A stretch of 64,000 nucleotides of DNA from Carpediemonas membranifera. Lineage: Eukaryota; Fornicata. The position numbers and the translations under genes were made by a program. The notes under the pieces are model-generated. The model made no database searches. It saw nothing but the letters and a program-made list of their open reading frames with translations, and was not told the DNA's origin. This document shows positions 11,656-21,389 of the stretch, piece by piece (position 1 is the stretch's first letter; each line of letters opens with the position of its first letter). The stretch is from positions 289,647 through 353,646 of the forward strand of contig JAHDYR010000009.1 in assembly GCA_019828565.1 (NCBI GenBank). Reading direction: 5' to 3'.

Positions 11656-12708
11656 ATGCCCGAAAGAAAGGCAAGCCTTCGCGACGCAGTTCGAGCTTGG
11701 GGTGGTTTACTGCTTATCACAGCCCTATGCTTCGGCCTGTTCTACATTGGTCGCCACAACATCCCGTCGTCGAGAATTCAGCGATTCTGCATCATTCTCG
11801 CCGGTGTTTTCCTCATAGGCCTCATATTCATCTCCATTCCCAACTGCTGGTACGCCAACTGCCTCTCGATCATGAACTTGATGTGCGGCGTCACCGCCAT
11901 GTACCTCATGGTGGAATACTCTGGCCAGATCCCCCCACAGCACCCGGACGAGCTCCTGAGGCATCCCCCAGTGCTCTCGCACACACGTATCATGCTGTAT
12001 AAGAAGGAGCTTGTCCTTCTCCTCGTGTTCATCGGCCAGTTCTTTGACCTCTTCGACGGCCGTGCCGCCGAGCAGTGGGGGTCAACCCCCAAGGGTGAGT
12101 ACTTCGACGACGTCGCCGACGGTACAAGCTTCGGATTCACAATTGGTGCGCTCATCTTTGTATCAACAGAGAACCGAGTCGTTGGCCTCTTTGCCGGCGC
12201 CACGCATGCCATTAGCACCCTGTACCGCCTCGTCCGCTTCATCGTCGAGAAGCACAAGGCGGGCCAGACCGGTGGTGTCCTCCAGTTCGACGGCATGCCG
12301 TCCCCCGCTGCCGCTCTCCTCCTCGGCTCTGGCGTGATCGTCTTCTCCCGCTTTGGAAAGCCCGGAGACCTCGCCATTGCCGCTCTCACCGCCCTGTCCT
12401 CCGCTCTCCAGGTCTCATGGACCCCCTACCCCCACCTGTCCCGCGCATTCTTTGCCTGGGTCCCTCGTCGTATGCTCACACTGTGGTTCATTGCCGGGGT
12501 GATCGGCGCGACAGTATGCACTGCCTTCCACCGGGTGTGGGTCCCCGTGTTTGCCGTGCATGTCCTGGTCATTATTTACGCCATTTCACCGCTCATCAAG
12601 GGATGGCCTCTGTTCAGCAGCCCGGCACTCATCAGCGTGCTCGAGGCGCTGTGGCTTAGATCCAAGGATGGCTCCAGGTACCTGAACAAGATGGCCAAGC
12701 AGGAGTAA
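11656..12708 (+). CDS. CDP-alcohol phosphatidyltransferase, phosphatidylserine synthase-like
   Basis: Multi-pass membrane protein of 350 residues with about eight hydrophobic segments. The family motif DxxDGxxA...GxxxDxxxD is seen as DLFDGRAAE then GEYFDDVADGTSFGF. The SFGF continuation is the PssA/archaetidylserine-synthase style, so the likely reaction is CDP-diacylglycerol + L-serine to phosphatidylserine in the ER. All four Asp residues are present, but the usual Arg of the AR pair is Glu. Start ATG 11656 is the first in frame before the first hydrophobic stretch. The stop TAA lies inside AGTAAAC (12704-12710). Another CDP-alcohol substrate cannot be excluded. Confidence 0.75.
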   Translation: MPERKASLRDAVRAWGGLLLITALCFGLFYIGRHNIPSSRIQRFCIILAGVFLIGLIFISIPNCWYANCLSIMNLMCGVTAMYLMVEYSGQIPPQHPDELLRHPPVLSHTRIMLYKKELVLLLVFIGQFFDLFDGRAAEQWGSTPKGEYFDDVADGTSFGFTIGALIFVSTENRVVGLFAGATHAISTLYRLVRFIVEKHKAGQTGGVLQFDGMPSPAAALLLGSGVIVFSRFGKPGDLAIAALTALSSALQVSWTPYPHLSRAFFAWVPRRMLTLWFIAGVIGATVCTAFHRVWVPVFAVHVLVIIYAISPLIKGWPLFSSPALISVLEALWLRSKDGSRYLNKMAKQE

Positions 12709-12932
12709 ACATGATTTTTTTGACCTCGTCAAATTGAGACGATCTGATCTATTGATGAAGTTAAGACTCTGCATCTCCAGCTGAGATTTATTGAATGCAC
12801 TCTGGATGAAGATCGAAGCTTTGTGCCCACTCCTGTAACCCGATACTCGCCCCCGTATTGTGCTGTACTGACCAAGAGTTTGACTGCGTCATTTCACGGG
12901 AGTCAGGGGAGTCGAGGACTAAAACCCGCCAA

Positions 12933-14516
12933 ATGGCACGAGAGTTGGTGCTAGACAGCAGCCAACGCCATCTGGAGCGATATGAGAAGTATTCCGACAG
13001 CCTCTTCGGAGTTGGGCGCTTCAAAACGGTTTATCGTGCTTTCGATCATGAGGAAGGCATAGAAGTGGCTTGGAACGAGATCCAAGTTGCTGAGAAGAGC
13101 GATGAGGAGATTAAGCGTCTGTTGAGCGAGATAGAGATCATTTCGTCCATCGAACACCCATCCATTATCAACTTCTACGATGCCTGGAAGAGCGACGACG
13201 GTAACCAGGTGGTCTTCATCACAGAGGCGATGACCAGTGGCACCCTGACCGAGTACATCAAGCGTGTGACCCGTGTCAAGGCTATCCGCCCCCATGTTGT
13301 CAAGCGGTGGTGCCGCCAGGTGCTCTCTGGTCTCGACTACCTGCACAAGCACAACCCGACCATCATTCACCGCGACCTCAGCTGCGCGAACATATTTATC
13401 AACGGTAACAACGGCGAGGTGAAGATCGGCGATCTGGGCCTCTCCACATATCTCACGGGATCAAACACAAGCACGAGTATCGGGTCCCCTGGTTTCATGG
13501 CCCCTGAGCTGTACGAGGGTCCATACGACGAGCGGGTAGACATCTATTCGTTCGGGATGTGCGTCCTCGAGATGGTAACGGGGCAGGTTCCATGGGCCGA
13601 GTGCACAAACACAGTGCAGATTTACAACCGAGTCATTAACGACGAGAAGCCCGATGTGTTCGACACCATTCCTCCAGGCCCCTTCCGCTCCATGATCGAG
13701 CTCTGCCTGATGCCCCAGTCCGCTCGACCCACGGCCGCAGAGCTCCTCGCGTCACACTTCCTCGACGACGACCCTGGGTCACCCTGCTCGCAGGCTATAG
13801 CCTCCCCGACGTACCAAGTAGTCAACCTTACAGTGCACATTGAGCGGCAGGAGGATGGTGAGCGTACGACGAGCGAGATCTCTTTCCCATTCGACACTCG
13901 CCAGGACACACCGCTGTCTGTGGCCGGGGAGATGGCGAGAGAGTTCGAGCTGGACACCGGCACCCCCATGACGCTCCAGTTCGCCGAGTGCATCCAACAC
14001 GCGCTCCGCAAGACCATTGAGTTTGTCCGCCTTCACGGACCCGACGTCGAACTACCCGACTCCTGCTGCCCGACCTTCAGGATCAGAGCAGGGTCGCCCA
14101 CCGGGTCTGAGGCCGTGTACTCCCCCGGCAGGGGCCAGAGTCCTGTCAACGAGGGCTCTGACCGCAACGGCCGGGTCATCTCACCCCAGTGCCTCTTCCC
14201 GGTCGACACGCTGAGCGGCGGGGGGAGCAAGAACCCGTCTGGGGCGGTGTCGCCCGTGCCACTCTTGCTCCCGGTCGCACAACACAGTGAGTCACTGTCC
14301 TCGGCCGTTGCGGCCGCGGTGAGCGCGATGGAGCGGGAAAAGCTTGAGAAGAACCACAACCGTAGTCGGAGCGAGGTGCCCTCCCCCAACCGGTCGCTGC
14401 CACTCTCGCCGCACCTTCTGTCGCCGGCGGGGTCGGACAAGATGCGGGTGGCGAACAAGGAGGTGAGTAGCAAGATCACACATCTCGAGGAGCGTCTGCT
14501 GATGGGGCTGCCATGA
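12933..14516 (+). CDS. WNK (with-no-lysine) protein kinase
   Basis: Kinase domain at about residues 15-280. The strand-3 Lys is replaced (VAWNEI), and a Lys sits in the glycine-rich loop instead (GVGRFKTVYRAFD), which defines WNK kinases. Other motifs: IIHRDLSCANIFI catalytic loop, GDLGLS in place of DFG, GSPGFMAPEL, and VDIYSFGMCVLEM. A domain at about residues 295-360 (TYQVVNLTVHIE through QFAECIQHALR) matches the OSR1_C/RFXV-binding-like domain normally found after WNK kinase domains. The rest is a Ser/Pro-rich tail. WNKs regulate ion transport and osmotic response. The frame is open from 12858; ATG 12933 (MARELVLD) is preferred. Confidence 0.92.
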   Translation: MARELVLDSSQRHLERYEKYSDSLFGVGRFKTVYRAFDHEEGIEVAWNEIQVAEKSDEEIKRLLSEIEIISSIEHPSIINFYDAWKSDDGNQVVFITEAMTSGTLTEYIKRVTRVKAIRPHVVKRWCRQVLSGLDYLHKHNPTIIHRDLSCANIFINGNNGEVKIGDLGLSTYLTGSNTSTSIGSPGFMAPELYEGPYDERVDIYSFGMCVLEMVTGQVPWAECTNTVQIYNRVINDEKPDVFDTIPPGPFRSMIELCLMPQSARPTAAELLASHFLDDDPGSPCSQAIASPTYQVVNLTVHIERQEDGERTTSEISFPFDTRQDTPLSVAGEMAREFELDTGTPMTLQFAECIQHALRKTIEFVRLHGPDVELPDSCCPTFRIRAGSPTGSEAVYSPGRGQSPVNEGSDRNGRVISPQCLFPVDTLSGGGSKNPSGAVSPVPLLLPVAQHSESLSSAVAAAVSAMEREKLEKNHNRSRSEVPSPNRSLPLSPHLLSPAGSDKMRVANKEVSSKITHLEERLLMGLP

Positions 14517-14654
14517 CGGTGTTTAGACCATATCTGTATACATACTGCATACTAGTCATATAAATAAGAGTAGGGCTACAGGACGACGTTTTCGTTCTTG
14601 AAAGAGCAGTTTATGGCTTAATCTGCACGAAGCTCGAGTTCTCTAAAACTGGTC

Positions 14655-15689
14655 ATGGAAGGAAGGAATGAGGGTGCTTCATCAACCATTAACGCCGTTG
14701 CCAACATCCTTATGTTTCCATATGGCGTTCGGCCGCTGGTATCAGTTCTGGACTCGTTTTTGACACAAAGGAAGTTTCTTATAAGCAGTCAGGACAATCC
14801 ATACGAAATAGACCCCCTATTCTACCCCAATCCACTAGATTTCTTCAACGACGAGCAGCGGAAGATCTACCTTCAGGTTATCAGAACGAAAGACAAGCTT
14901 CGTTCGCCGCTTGGGATGAAAAACATCATAGACCGCATCCAGAACTTCAAATACGTCTTCCTCTGGGAGGTTATCCGCGACATCTACGAGCTGTGCGACA
15001 ATGCCCGCACGTACAACGCCCAGTTCCAGAACATGGTCGACCACGCCAACCAGCTCGAGGTTGCGGCGTATAACACGCTCGTTCGGAACATGCTTCGTAT
15101 AATGCAGTCCAAGAACCTCCTAGACAGTGTGGGTCTGAGTGATTTAGACATTTCAGCGCTTTCCGATGACATGCTGCGGTCCATCGCCCAGGGCTACTTC
15201 CGGAAGATGGAACCGAAGATGCTGCCCTTCACATACATCAGCAACTTCATCATGAGCATGTTTGTGTGGATCGAGAAGCGGTCCGACTTTACTGCTGAGG
15301 TCCTGATGAAGGTTATGAAGCTCTCCATCGCCGAGGCAAAGAAGCTGATCAACGCCGAGAACGCCATCGAGGTGGACATCGGAAAGTACAACCACGACCA
15401 GTTCATCCAGTTTATGAACATCCTCCGGGAGTACTCGACGGACGCCATGTACAAGCACCTCGTCAAGATCCAGAAGCCCGGGCTGCCCAAGACCAAGGGC
15501 TGGGTCCACTACAACAACCAGACCATCGCCAACTTCCTCGGCGAGGGGCAGCCTGACTTGCCGCCGGCGGATTACACGGAGAAGAAGGCGTCGACGAAGG
15601 CCAAGAGGCCAGTGTCGGTCAAGACCGTGAAGCGGACGTCGACGAAGCAGCCGAAGAGGGTCAATATCAAGCTCGGGGCCAGGATCTAA
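14655..15689 (+). CDS. Bromodomain-like protein
   Basis: 344 residues. Residues about 85-165 carry a bromodomain pattern: SPLGMKNIIDRIQNFKY as the P-x-G/M-D-x-x-x-I-x-x-K-L segment, then DIYELCDNARTYNAQF with the conserved Asn/Tyr-Asn pair that binds acetyl-lysine, then NQLEVAA as the last helix. The middle is helical and unassigned. The last 60 residues are Lys/Arg-rich, consistent with a nuclear or chromatin location. An AGTAAAC element lies 20 bp after the stop (15709-15715), and a GCAGTTTATGG element 46 bp before the start. Function probably in chromatin reading; no partner domain is visible. Confidence 0.65.
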   Translation: MEGRNEGASSTINAVANILMFPYGVRPLVSVLDSFLTQRKFLISSQDNPYEIDPLFYPNPLDFFNDEQRKIYLQVIRTKDKLRSPLGMKNIIDRIQNFKYVFLWEVIRDIYELCDNARTYNAQFQNMVDHANQLEVAAYNTLVRNMLRIMQSKNLLDSVGLSDLDISALSDDMLRSIAQGYFRKMEPKMLPFTYISNFIMSMFVWIEKRSDFTAEVLMKVMKLSIAEAKKLINAENAIEVDIGKYNHDQFIQFMNILREYSTDAMYKHLVKIQKPGLPKTKGWVHYNNQTIANFLGEGQPDLPPADYTEKKASTKAKRPVSVKTVKRTSTKQPKRVNIKLGARI

Positions 15690-16319
15690 GGGCATTTACT
15701 CTGGCTTTAGTAAACGGCTTGTGGTATCTGTTGCTCAGGCTGGGCAGAGCGTCGGCGTGGGGGATCTGTTCGACCAGAGCTCTGACAGCGACATTCAGAT
15801 TCTTCTCAGCATGGGCCAGGAGGTCATTCCAGTGGCGTGAGTCTCCAACGCTTGGCACAGCGAAGCTGGTCGTTGACGTCCCTGTTCGCACGTTTAACGC
15901 GGCCGTTGGCTTTGACGATACGGAGTCGTCACGTGGTGTACAATGTAGTGACGGAGGCAGAGCTGCTGGAAGTCAGCGGCAACGAAGCAAGCAGAGTAGG
16001 CTGGGTGTGCAATGTTTGATTAGTCGACATACAGCTGGAAAAGCTGATACAGCTCGCTGCCGACACAAATTCCGAGTGAGTCATGACCTGAAAGCGCCAT
16101 TACACGAATCAATATCGGAGAATACGCGGACTCCGTTTGACTGCTTAGGGCGCATGACGACGAGGGTGAGCTCACTGCCCGCCACATGACCAAGCGAGGG
16201 GACCCATGATTTATGCGATTACACGAGTGTGATAAGGTTGATATGATGCCGCGACAGCCAGAATCTTCAGACTTCTGTTGACCAATCTCGGCTATTCGAG
16301 TTCCAGAAGACAACAAGCG
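15690..16319. other. Intergenic, nothing recognised
   Basis: About 0.6 kb between the bromodomain gene and selD. An open frame at 15719-16189 lacks any motif and overlaps the 3' element of the upstream gene. No RNA gene was seen. Confidence 0.35.
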
Positions 16320-17849
16320 ATGTTCTGTGTCGGTGCCGGTTCTGGTTCTGCTCCCAAGGCTGCTGCCGTGACTTCTTCTAAGAAGGGCGAAGTTAAACTC
16401 ACCGAATACGCCCAGGGCCTTGGCTGCGCCTGCAAGATGCCCAGTTCCATGCTCACGCAGGTCCTCAGCGCTGTACAGCGTGAACAGGGCAACGATCCTA
16501 ATCTTATCATTGGCAATGAGACGAACGACGATTGTTCCGTCTACAAGGTCTCTGACGATCTCGCCATCGTGAACACAACGGACTTCTTCCCCCCAATTGT
16601 CGACGATCCCTACGATTTTGGCCGTATTGCCGCCGCAAACGCGCTCTCCGACATCTATGCGATGGGCGCCGAGCCTATGACGGCCCTTTCGATCTGCACC
16701 TTCTGCCCCGACAAGCTCGACATCTCCATCCTCACCAAGATCCTCCAGGGCGCCAACGACACCGCCACTGAGGCTGGTATCACCATTGGTGGAGGCCACA
16801 CTCTCCGCGACGTCGAGCCTAAGTTCGGGCTGGCCGTCACCGGCCGCGTTCACCCCGACCTCATCATCCGCAACGTTGGCGCCGAGCCGGGCGACGTCCT
16901 TGTGCTCACCAAGCCTCTGGGTGTAGGTATGCTCACCCGCACCGCCAAGCTCGGCATTGTTCCCGACATTAAGGACGCCATTGCTCAGATGACCACGCTC
17001 AATGCCGCTGCTTCCCGTGCTGCCGTCAAGGTCCACACGGACACCAAGGCCGTCCACGCCATGACCGACGTCACTGGATTCGGCCTTGCCGGCCATCTGA
17101 CCGAGATGCTCGGCTCTGCCCGTGACGCCACCGTCACCCACCTCCCCACCCTCCCCGCCGCCGTCCAGGCCCTCGCCGACCACGGCAAGCGTGTCCTCTC
17201 CGGCGGCGCGTACACCAACAGCGGCTCCGTCGGCGACCGTCTCCTGGCGCCCAAGGCCGGTCCCTTCGACCTGGCCCACTTCTGCCTTGACCCCCAGACC
17301 TCTGGCGGCCTCCTCATGTCGGTCGCCCCCGATCAGAAGGACGCCCTCCTCGCTGCTCTCGAGGACGAGGGCGTCTCCGGTGTCGTGATCGGTGCCGTGT
17401 CAGCCGGTACCGGTGTTATCCGTCTCCCTGGCGCCGACCTCGCGCCCTACCGCCTGACCCGCCCCTACACGGCCCCGCCCACGCAGGAGATCGTCAAGGG
17501 CCGCGCCATCTTCGTCAAGTCCGACCTCACCGGGCACGTTAAGGATCCTAAGGACCAGGGTCTCGGCTACAAGCTCATGGTTGGCGCTCTCATGAATCTC
17601 TCGAAGAAGCCGAAGCTGCCCGAGAAGATCATGCTCGTCGGTAGCGCTGCACTCATGGCATGCGAAGGCCACGAGGGCTATGAGGTGGCCCTTGATGCGC
17701 TGAAGACCATGGACGCTGCCGGCGTCGACGTCATGGTGTGTGTGACCTGCACGGATTGGTTCAAGGCCGAGAACGCGGTCGGCCGCATCGTTACGGCAGT
17801 GGATGTGACTGACGTTCTGTCGACCCATGACGTTGTCACTCTAGCTTAA
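16320..17849 (+). CDS. selD: Selenide, water dikinase fused to a YedF/DsrE-like domain
   Basis: Residues 1-410 are selenophosphate synthetase: GLGCACKMP (catalytic Cys36-x-Cys38-Lys, a Cys-type enzyme, not Sec), NETNDDCSVYKV, NTTDFFPPIVDDPYDFGRIAAAN, GGGHTLRD and DPQTSGGLL. It makes selenophosphate from selenide and ATP for Sec-tRNA or selenouridine. Residues about 415-509 (LGYKLMVGALMNL, KIMLVGSAALMACEGHEG, GVDVMVCVTCTDWF, VDVTDVL) match the C-terminal DsrE-like half of bacterial YedF, a protein linked to selenium use; the CVTC pair corresponds to its CGTC site. The TusA-like half of YedF is absent. ATG 16320 is chosen since the family alignment starts soon after it; the frame is open from 16278. 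Confidence 0.93.
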   Translation: MFCVGAGSGSAPKAAAVTSSKKGEVKLTEYAQGLGCACKMPSSMLTQVLSAVQREQGNDPNLIIGNETNDDCSVYKVSDDLAIVNTTDFFPPIVDDPYDFGRIAAANALSDIYAMGAEPMTALSICTFCPDKLDISILTKILQGANDTATEAGITIGGGHTLRDVEPKFGLAVTGRVHPDLIIRNVGAEPGDVLVLTKPLGVGMLTRTAKLGIVPDIKDAIAQMTTLNAAASRAAVKVHTDTKAVHAMTDVTGFGLAGHLTEMLGSARDATVTHLPTLPAAVQALADHGKRVLSGGAYTNSGSVGDRLLAPKAGPFDLAHFCLDPQTSGGLLMSVAPDQKDALLAALEDEGVSGVVIGAVSAGTGVIRLPGADLAPYRLTRPYTAPPTQEIVKGRAIFVKSDLTGHVKDPKDQGLGYKLMVGALMNLSKKPKLPEKIMLVGSAALMACEGHEGYEVALDALKTMDAAGVDVMVCVTCTDWFKAENAVGRIVTAVDVTDVLSTHDVVTLA

Positions 17850-18293
17850 ATTAGCTTAGTGTTTTACGTGCAGTTTAAAGCGGTGGAGGGGTACCCACAT
17901 CAATGCGGGTGAGGATATACGTGTGTCCTTGGCCCGGGGACGATGAGGTCTATGCAGTGGACTTCCAGCAGTTGGGCTGAGTCGATCACGTCTGGAGTGA
18001 ACTCCACGTTTGGACGGTTTCGCTGCTTAGCACAAGCCAAGGCAGCCCGCGAAGTCGTCATTGATTCACGCCTGGCGTCCTCACGACCTAACGATTACCT
18101 TATGATCAGTGAGCTGTCGCGCATCACTGCCTGATAGCTTGTGGCAGGGTGATCATGCTCCACGCGTCTATCTAGACGCACCACAATGGTCGTCCAGGCG
18201 ACGGTTGGTGAGCTACGACTGATGGTTGAGCGGGACTGGCTACATGCGCCGACTCCCGGAGACTCGCCATAAACTGCACGTTCCAGACGAAAA
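17850..18293. other. Intergenic region
   Basis: Short gap after selD. GTGCAGTTTAAAG at 17869-17881 resembles the T-rich element found before several starts here. No gene or RNA is supported. Confidence 0.3.
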
Positions 18294-18707
18294 ATGACCA
18301 AAATTCTCTCAGCCTCTGCTGAGTCTGAGGACTCGTATGCCACACACACAACACATAGAGCAGTAGAAAGTTCAGATCTCTGTCCTTCAGATGTTTCGAT
18401 GCGAATGCAGATTGATTCGATCATGTTCCCCGTGCTCTCGTTCATCAAGCATGCAGGAGTAGGAAACCTCGTCGATCGGCAGAAGAGATACCTATCTGAT
18501 AAGACTGGCATTCCTATTTACAAGCCAAACGCCATCGACATCACGAAATCCCGCATCCCGCACCAATCCACCCCGATGGGCGACCGTATGCCCGAGGACG
18601 TCGGCCGGCACATGTACAACAGACTGGAAATAGCAGTAGATGACATCAAGGGCGGGCTGGACTGGACTGTGGCTGATGGGTGTGTCCTGTTTGACACAAA
18701 AGTCTGA
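18294..18707 (+). CDS. Small hypothetical protein
   Basis: 137 residues if the first ATG is used; shorter starts at 18402 and 18423 are possible. The second half (GVGNLVDRQKRYLSDKTGIPIYKPNAI, GDRMPEDVGRHMYNRLEIAVDDIKGGLDW) has the C/G-ending codons of the neighbouring genes and looks translated. No family recognised. It ends 145 bp before the SF3B4 start, in the same direction. Confidence 0.4.
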   Translation: MTKILSASAESEDSYATHTTHRAVESSDLCPSDVSMRMQIDSIMFPVLSFIKHAGVGNLVDRQKRYLSDKTGIPIYKPNAIDITKSRIPHQSTPMGDRMPEDVGRHMYNRLEIAVDDIKGGLDWTVADGCVLFDTKV

Positions 18708-18851
18708 TGTGCGCAGGTTTTGGCTGAATGGATACATGCGGCAACGAATATGACTGGTCGCCATCGATATGCCCCCCTCCCCAAGCTGACATGCCCCGCC
18801 CTGAATCTGACCGGACAGGATAAGGCACGACGATTCGCTCTTTGCGCCGAC

Positions 18852-19469
18852 ATGCCAATCCAGGTGACGAGACGCAATCAAGCTGCCACTATCCATGTAT
18901 CCGGACTTGATCCGAAGGTTACCGAGGAGCTTTTGTGCGAGCTCTTCATACAGGCCGCTCCCGTCGTCTCGGTTAACATTCCTCTGCCGGACAAGATCAC
19001 TGGCAAGCCTAGAGACTTTGGTAAGTAAGATTGAGTAAGATTGAATTCCGCAATGAAGCCGATGCAGAGTATGCGATGGATATCATGAACGGCATCAAGC
19101 TTTTTGGCCAACCATTGAAGCTGAACCCAGCTGACCGCGACAACACGTCCGCATCCTCCGTACTCGGCGCTAACCTGTTCGTGGGCAACCTGGATGCCAC
19201 TGTGGACGAGAAGATGCTGCAGGACCCCCTTCTCCTTCTCTATGTTCGGCAAGCTTCTGGGCAAGCCCCGTATCATGCGGGACGACTCGATGCGGACGAG
19301 GGGCTTCGGGTTCGTCGTGTTCGAGTCGTTCAAGTCAGCTGATGCGGCCATCGAGGGCATGAACAACCAGAACCTGGGGGGCCGTCGGCTCACCGTGTCC
19401 CACTCGACCAGGAGGGACGGCAGGACGCGGCACGGGACAGAAGAGGAGCGGAAGCTGGTCGACGGATGA
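18852..19469 (+). pseudogene. SF3B4/SAP49-like U2 snRNP RNA-binding protein, reading frame broken twice
   Basis: SF3B4 is the SF3b subunit with two RRMs that helps U2 snRNP hold the branch site. RRM1 starts ATIHVSGLDPKVTEELLCELF and continues, after a break, as IEFRNEADAEYAMDIMNGIKLFG. RRM2 begins ANLFVGNLDATVDEKMLQD and continues in a third frame as FGKLLGKPRIMRDDSMRTRGFGF. The order and spacing match SF3B4 closely. Break 1 is at 19020-19040, where GTAAGTAAGATTGAGTAAG looks like a 19-bp intron, but no GT-AG choice there restores frame by my count. Break 2 is a run of five C at 19225-19229; with four C the frame is perfect. The gene is probably functional with consensus errors, or it is a young pseudogene. 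The usual Pro-rich C-terminus is absent. Confidence 0.75.
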
Positions 19470-19940
19470 GGGGCGGGAAGACCAGGGTGGGTTTGGGGTG
19501 GAGGATGCTTGGGAAGGGAGGGTGTTGAAGTGATCATTGCAGTGTCGCCACTGGCCAGGCTATAGCATATTTACAAGGTAAAGAGCACTTATCCCCTTCC
19601 TTTCCTTACACACCCCTGGGTCGCGCCATGAGCGACCCACGAGACATGTTCACCGGCTTTGGCGGCCAAGAGACGACAGGGAAGGTATCTGATGATTTCG
19701 TTGAGACCACCACGGAGAAGGACCGTGCTGCAATGCGAGCAAGAACAAGATTTACCATGCACCTCATCACCCGCCACATTTCCGGACCCCGAGTTCGACT
19801 GGATCGGCCGGACAACACTGCGGCCCCAGCCACCCGCCTCAGAGGCCAGGGAGCCGCGGGCAGACCCCCTCTCGCACATGGGCCCTGGTCTAGGGGGTCA
19901 TCGATTGATCAGGTGTCATTCCTATTCGAAGAACGAAACA
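19470..19940. other. Intergenic region with undecided ORF
   Basis: A frame at 19628-19972 (MSDPRDMFTGFGGQETT) and an overlapping one from 19659 have some codon bias but no family match and no clear splice junction linking them. They run into the RPN11 first exon. I do not call a gene. Confidence 0.3.
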
Positions 19941-21021
19941 ATGTTTGGAGGCTTCGGAGCTCAAAACAGTAATCGTGCGTACATTCCTAAGCCTTTATAC
20001 AGAACCTCCGCCTGATAGCGGTGAGACTATGGTTATCTCTTCTCTCGCACTCTTGAAAATGCTCAAACACGGCCGTGCTGGCGTCCCCATCGAGGTTATG
20101 GGCCTCATGCTTGGAGAATTCGTTGATGACTACACAATCCATGTCGTGGACGTCTTTGCTATGCCACAGACGGGCACTGGCGTCTCCGTGGAGGCCGTCG
20201 ACGAGGTATTCCAGACCAAGATGCTCGAGGCGCTCAAGCAGGTGGGCCGCAAGGAGTCTGTCGTCGGCTGGTACCACTCTCACCCCGGCTTCGGCTGCTG
20301 GCTCTCTGGCGTGGACCAGCAGACGCAGCAGATGTTCGAGCAGCTTCACCCCCGCGCCGTCGCCGTCGTCGTCGACCCGATCCAGTCTGTCCGCGGCAAG
20401 GTGGTTATCGACGCCTTCCGCCTGATCCCCCACATGGTCATGATGACTGGCGCCGACTACCGGCAGACGACGTCCAACCGCGGCTTCCTGACGAAGCCGT
20501 CTATCCAGGCCGTCGTGCACGGGCTCAACAGACAGTACTACTCCCTCCCGGTGGAGTTCAAGAAGAACGAGCTGGAGCGGCAGATGCTTCTCAACCTGAA
20601 CGCTGAGTCGTGGGACAGCGTGCTCTCACTGGGGAACACCAGGGAAGACGGGAAGGACACCACGGCTAAGCTCAAGAGCCTCATCAACCTCGCCGGCGTG
20701 TACACAGCGCATCTGACGAAGGAGAAGAAGGACGCCGAGGAATACGCCAAGGAGAAGGCCGAGAAGGAGGCCAAGGGCGAGGAGACGAAGGAGGAGGAGG
20801 CTGACGTCGACATGGACGCCGGACCAGAGCTCAAGGACACGGACGACGCGGACGAGCGGGCGGACAAGGTGAAGGCCCGCAAGGAGGCCAAGCTCCGCCA
20901 GCTGAGGCGCACTGTCGGGCGGCTGGACCCCGTTCGCCACCTCGAGGAGGAGAGCGACGACCTCGCCCTGACGTCGGTGCGGCGGGCGGTGACGATGATC
21001 ATGAACATTGCCAGCATGTAA
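19941..21021 (+). CDS. RPN11: 26S proteasome lid deubiquitinase RPN11/PSMD14
   Basis: JAMM/MPN+ metalloprotease that removes ubiquitin chains from substrates at the proteasome. Exon 1 is only 28 nt (MFGGFGAQN plus one base, 19941-19968). A 34-bp intron (19969-20002) is followed by exon 2 encoding [19 protein letters not shown]. The zinc site is complete: [10 protein letters not shown] (catalytic Glu) and [14 protein letters not shown] (HxH...S..D). The CWLSGVD and [21 protein letters not shown] stretches are characteristic of RPN11 rather than CSN5. A Glu/Lys-rich insertion sits at about residues 250-310. The TAA overlaps TGTAAAT (21017-21023). Confidence 0.97.
19969..20002 (+). other. 34-bp intron in RPN11
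   Basis: Starts GTAATCGTG and ends CTTTATACAG. Splicing joins AAC-A to AA-CCT in phase and gives the expected RPN11 N-terminus; reading through gives a stop. Confidence 0.85.
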
Positions 21022-21389
21022 ATGAAGTATATGGGCAGGGTCCCGCTTAAATGGGCGGGCGGGTCCTAGGGAACTTCTGATTCGAGGCGCGAGACAAGAA
21101 GTAGCTTGCGGATGTCCGTCTTTCGGGCCTCTGCAAGGTCTCCGTGATACTGATCGACTCACCATCGAAGTCAGCCCAAGACGCATTCCAGTCGTGCCGC
21201 GTCTGACACGCGCTGGGTTACCCAGAGGCATATCTGATCTTACCCGATTCGACCTGCGTTACAGAACCCACGCAGAAGACATGATCCGCCCATTTTATAA
21301 GCCAAGGTCAACCTCCCTTCCATGCCCGTCTTGGCACGAGATCGAATCATTTGTGCCGACTTCTGGACGTTCAACCACGGTCAGAGGCG
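21022..21389. other. Intergenic region
   Basis: About 370 bp between RPN11 and the RCC1-like gene. CATTTTATAAG near 21291 is the only T/A-rich element, about 95 bp before the next start. Nothing else seen. Confidence 0.3.

Noticed and set aside
16420-16440. Selenocysteine codon in SelD
   Set aside because: The active-site codons are TGC (Cys), with no in-frame TGA.
19628-19972. ORF upstream of RPN11 (MSDPRDMFTGFGG...)
   Set aside because: No motif, overlaps the RPN11 first exon and intron, and the better-biased codons are split between two frames without a splice site.
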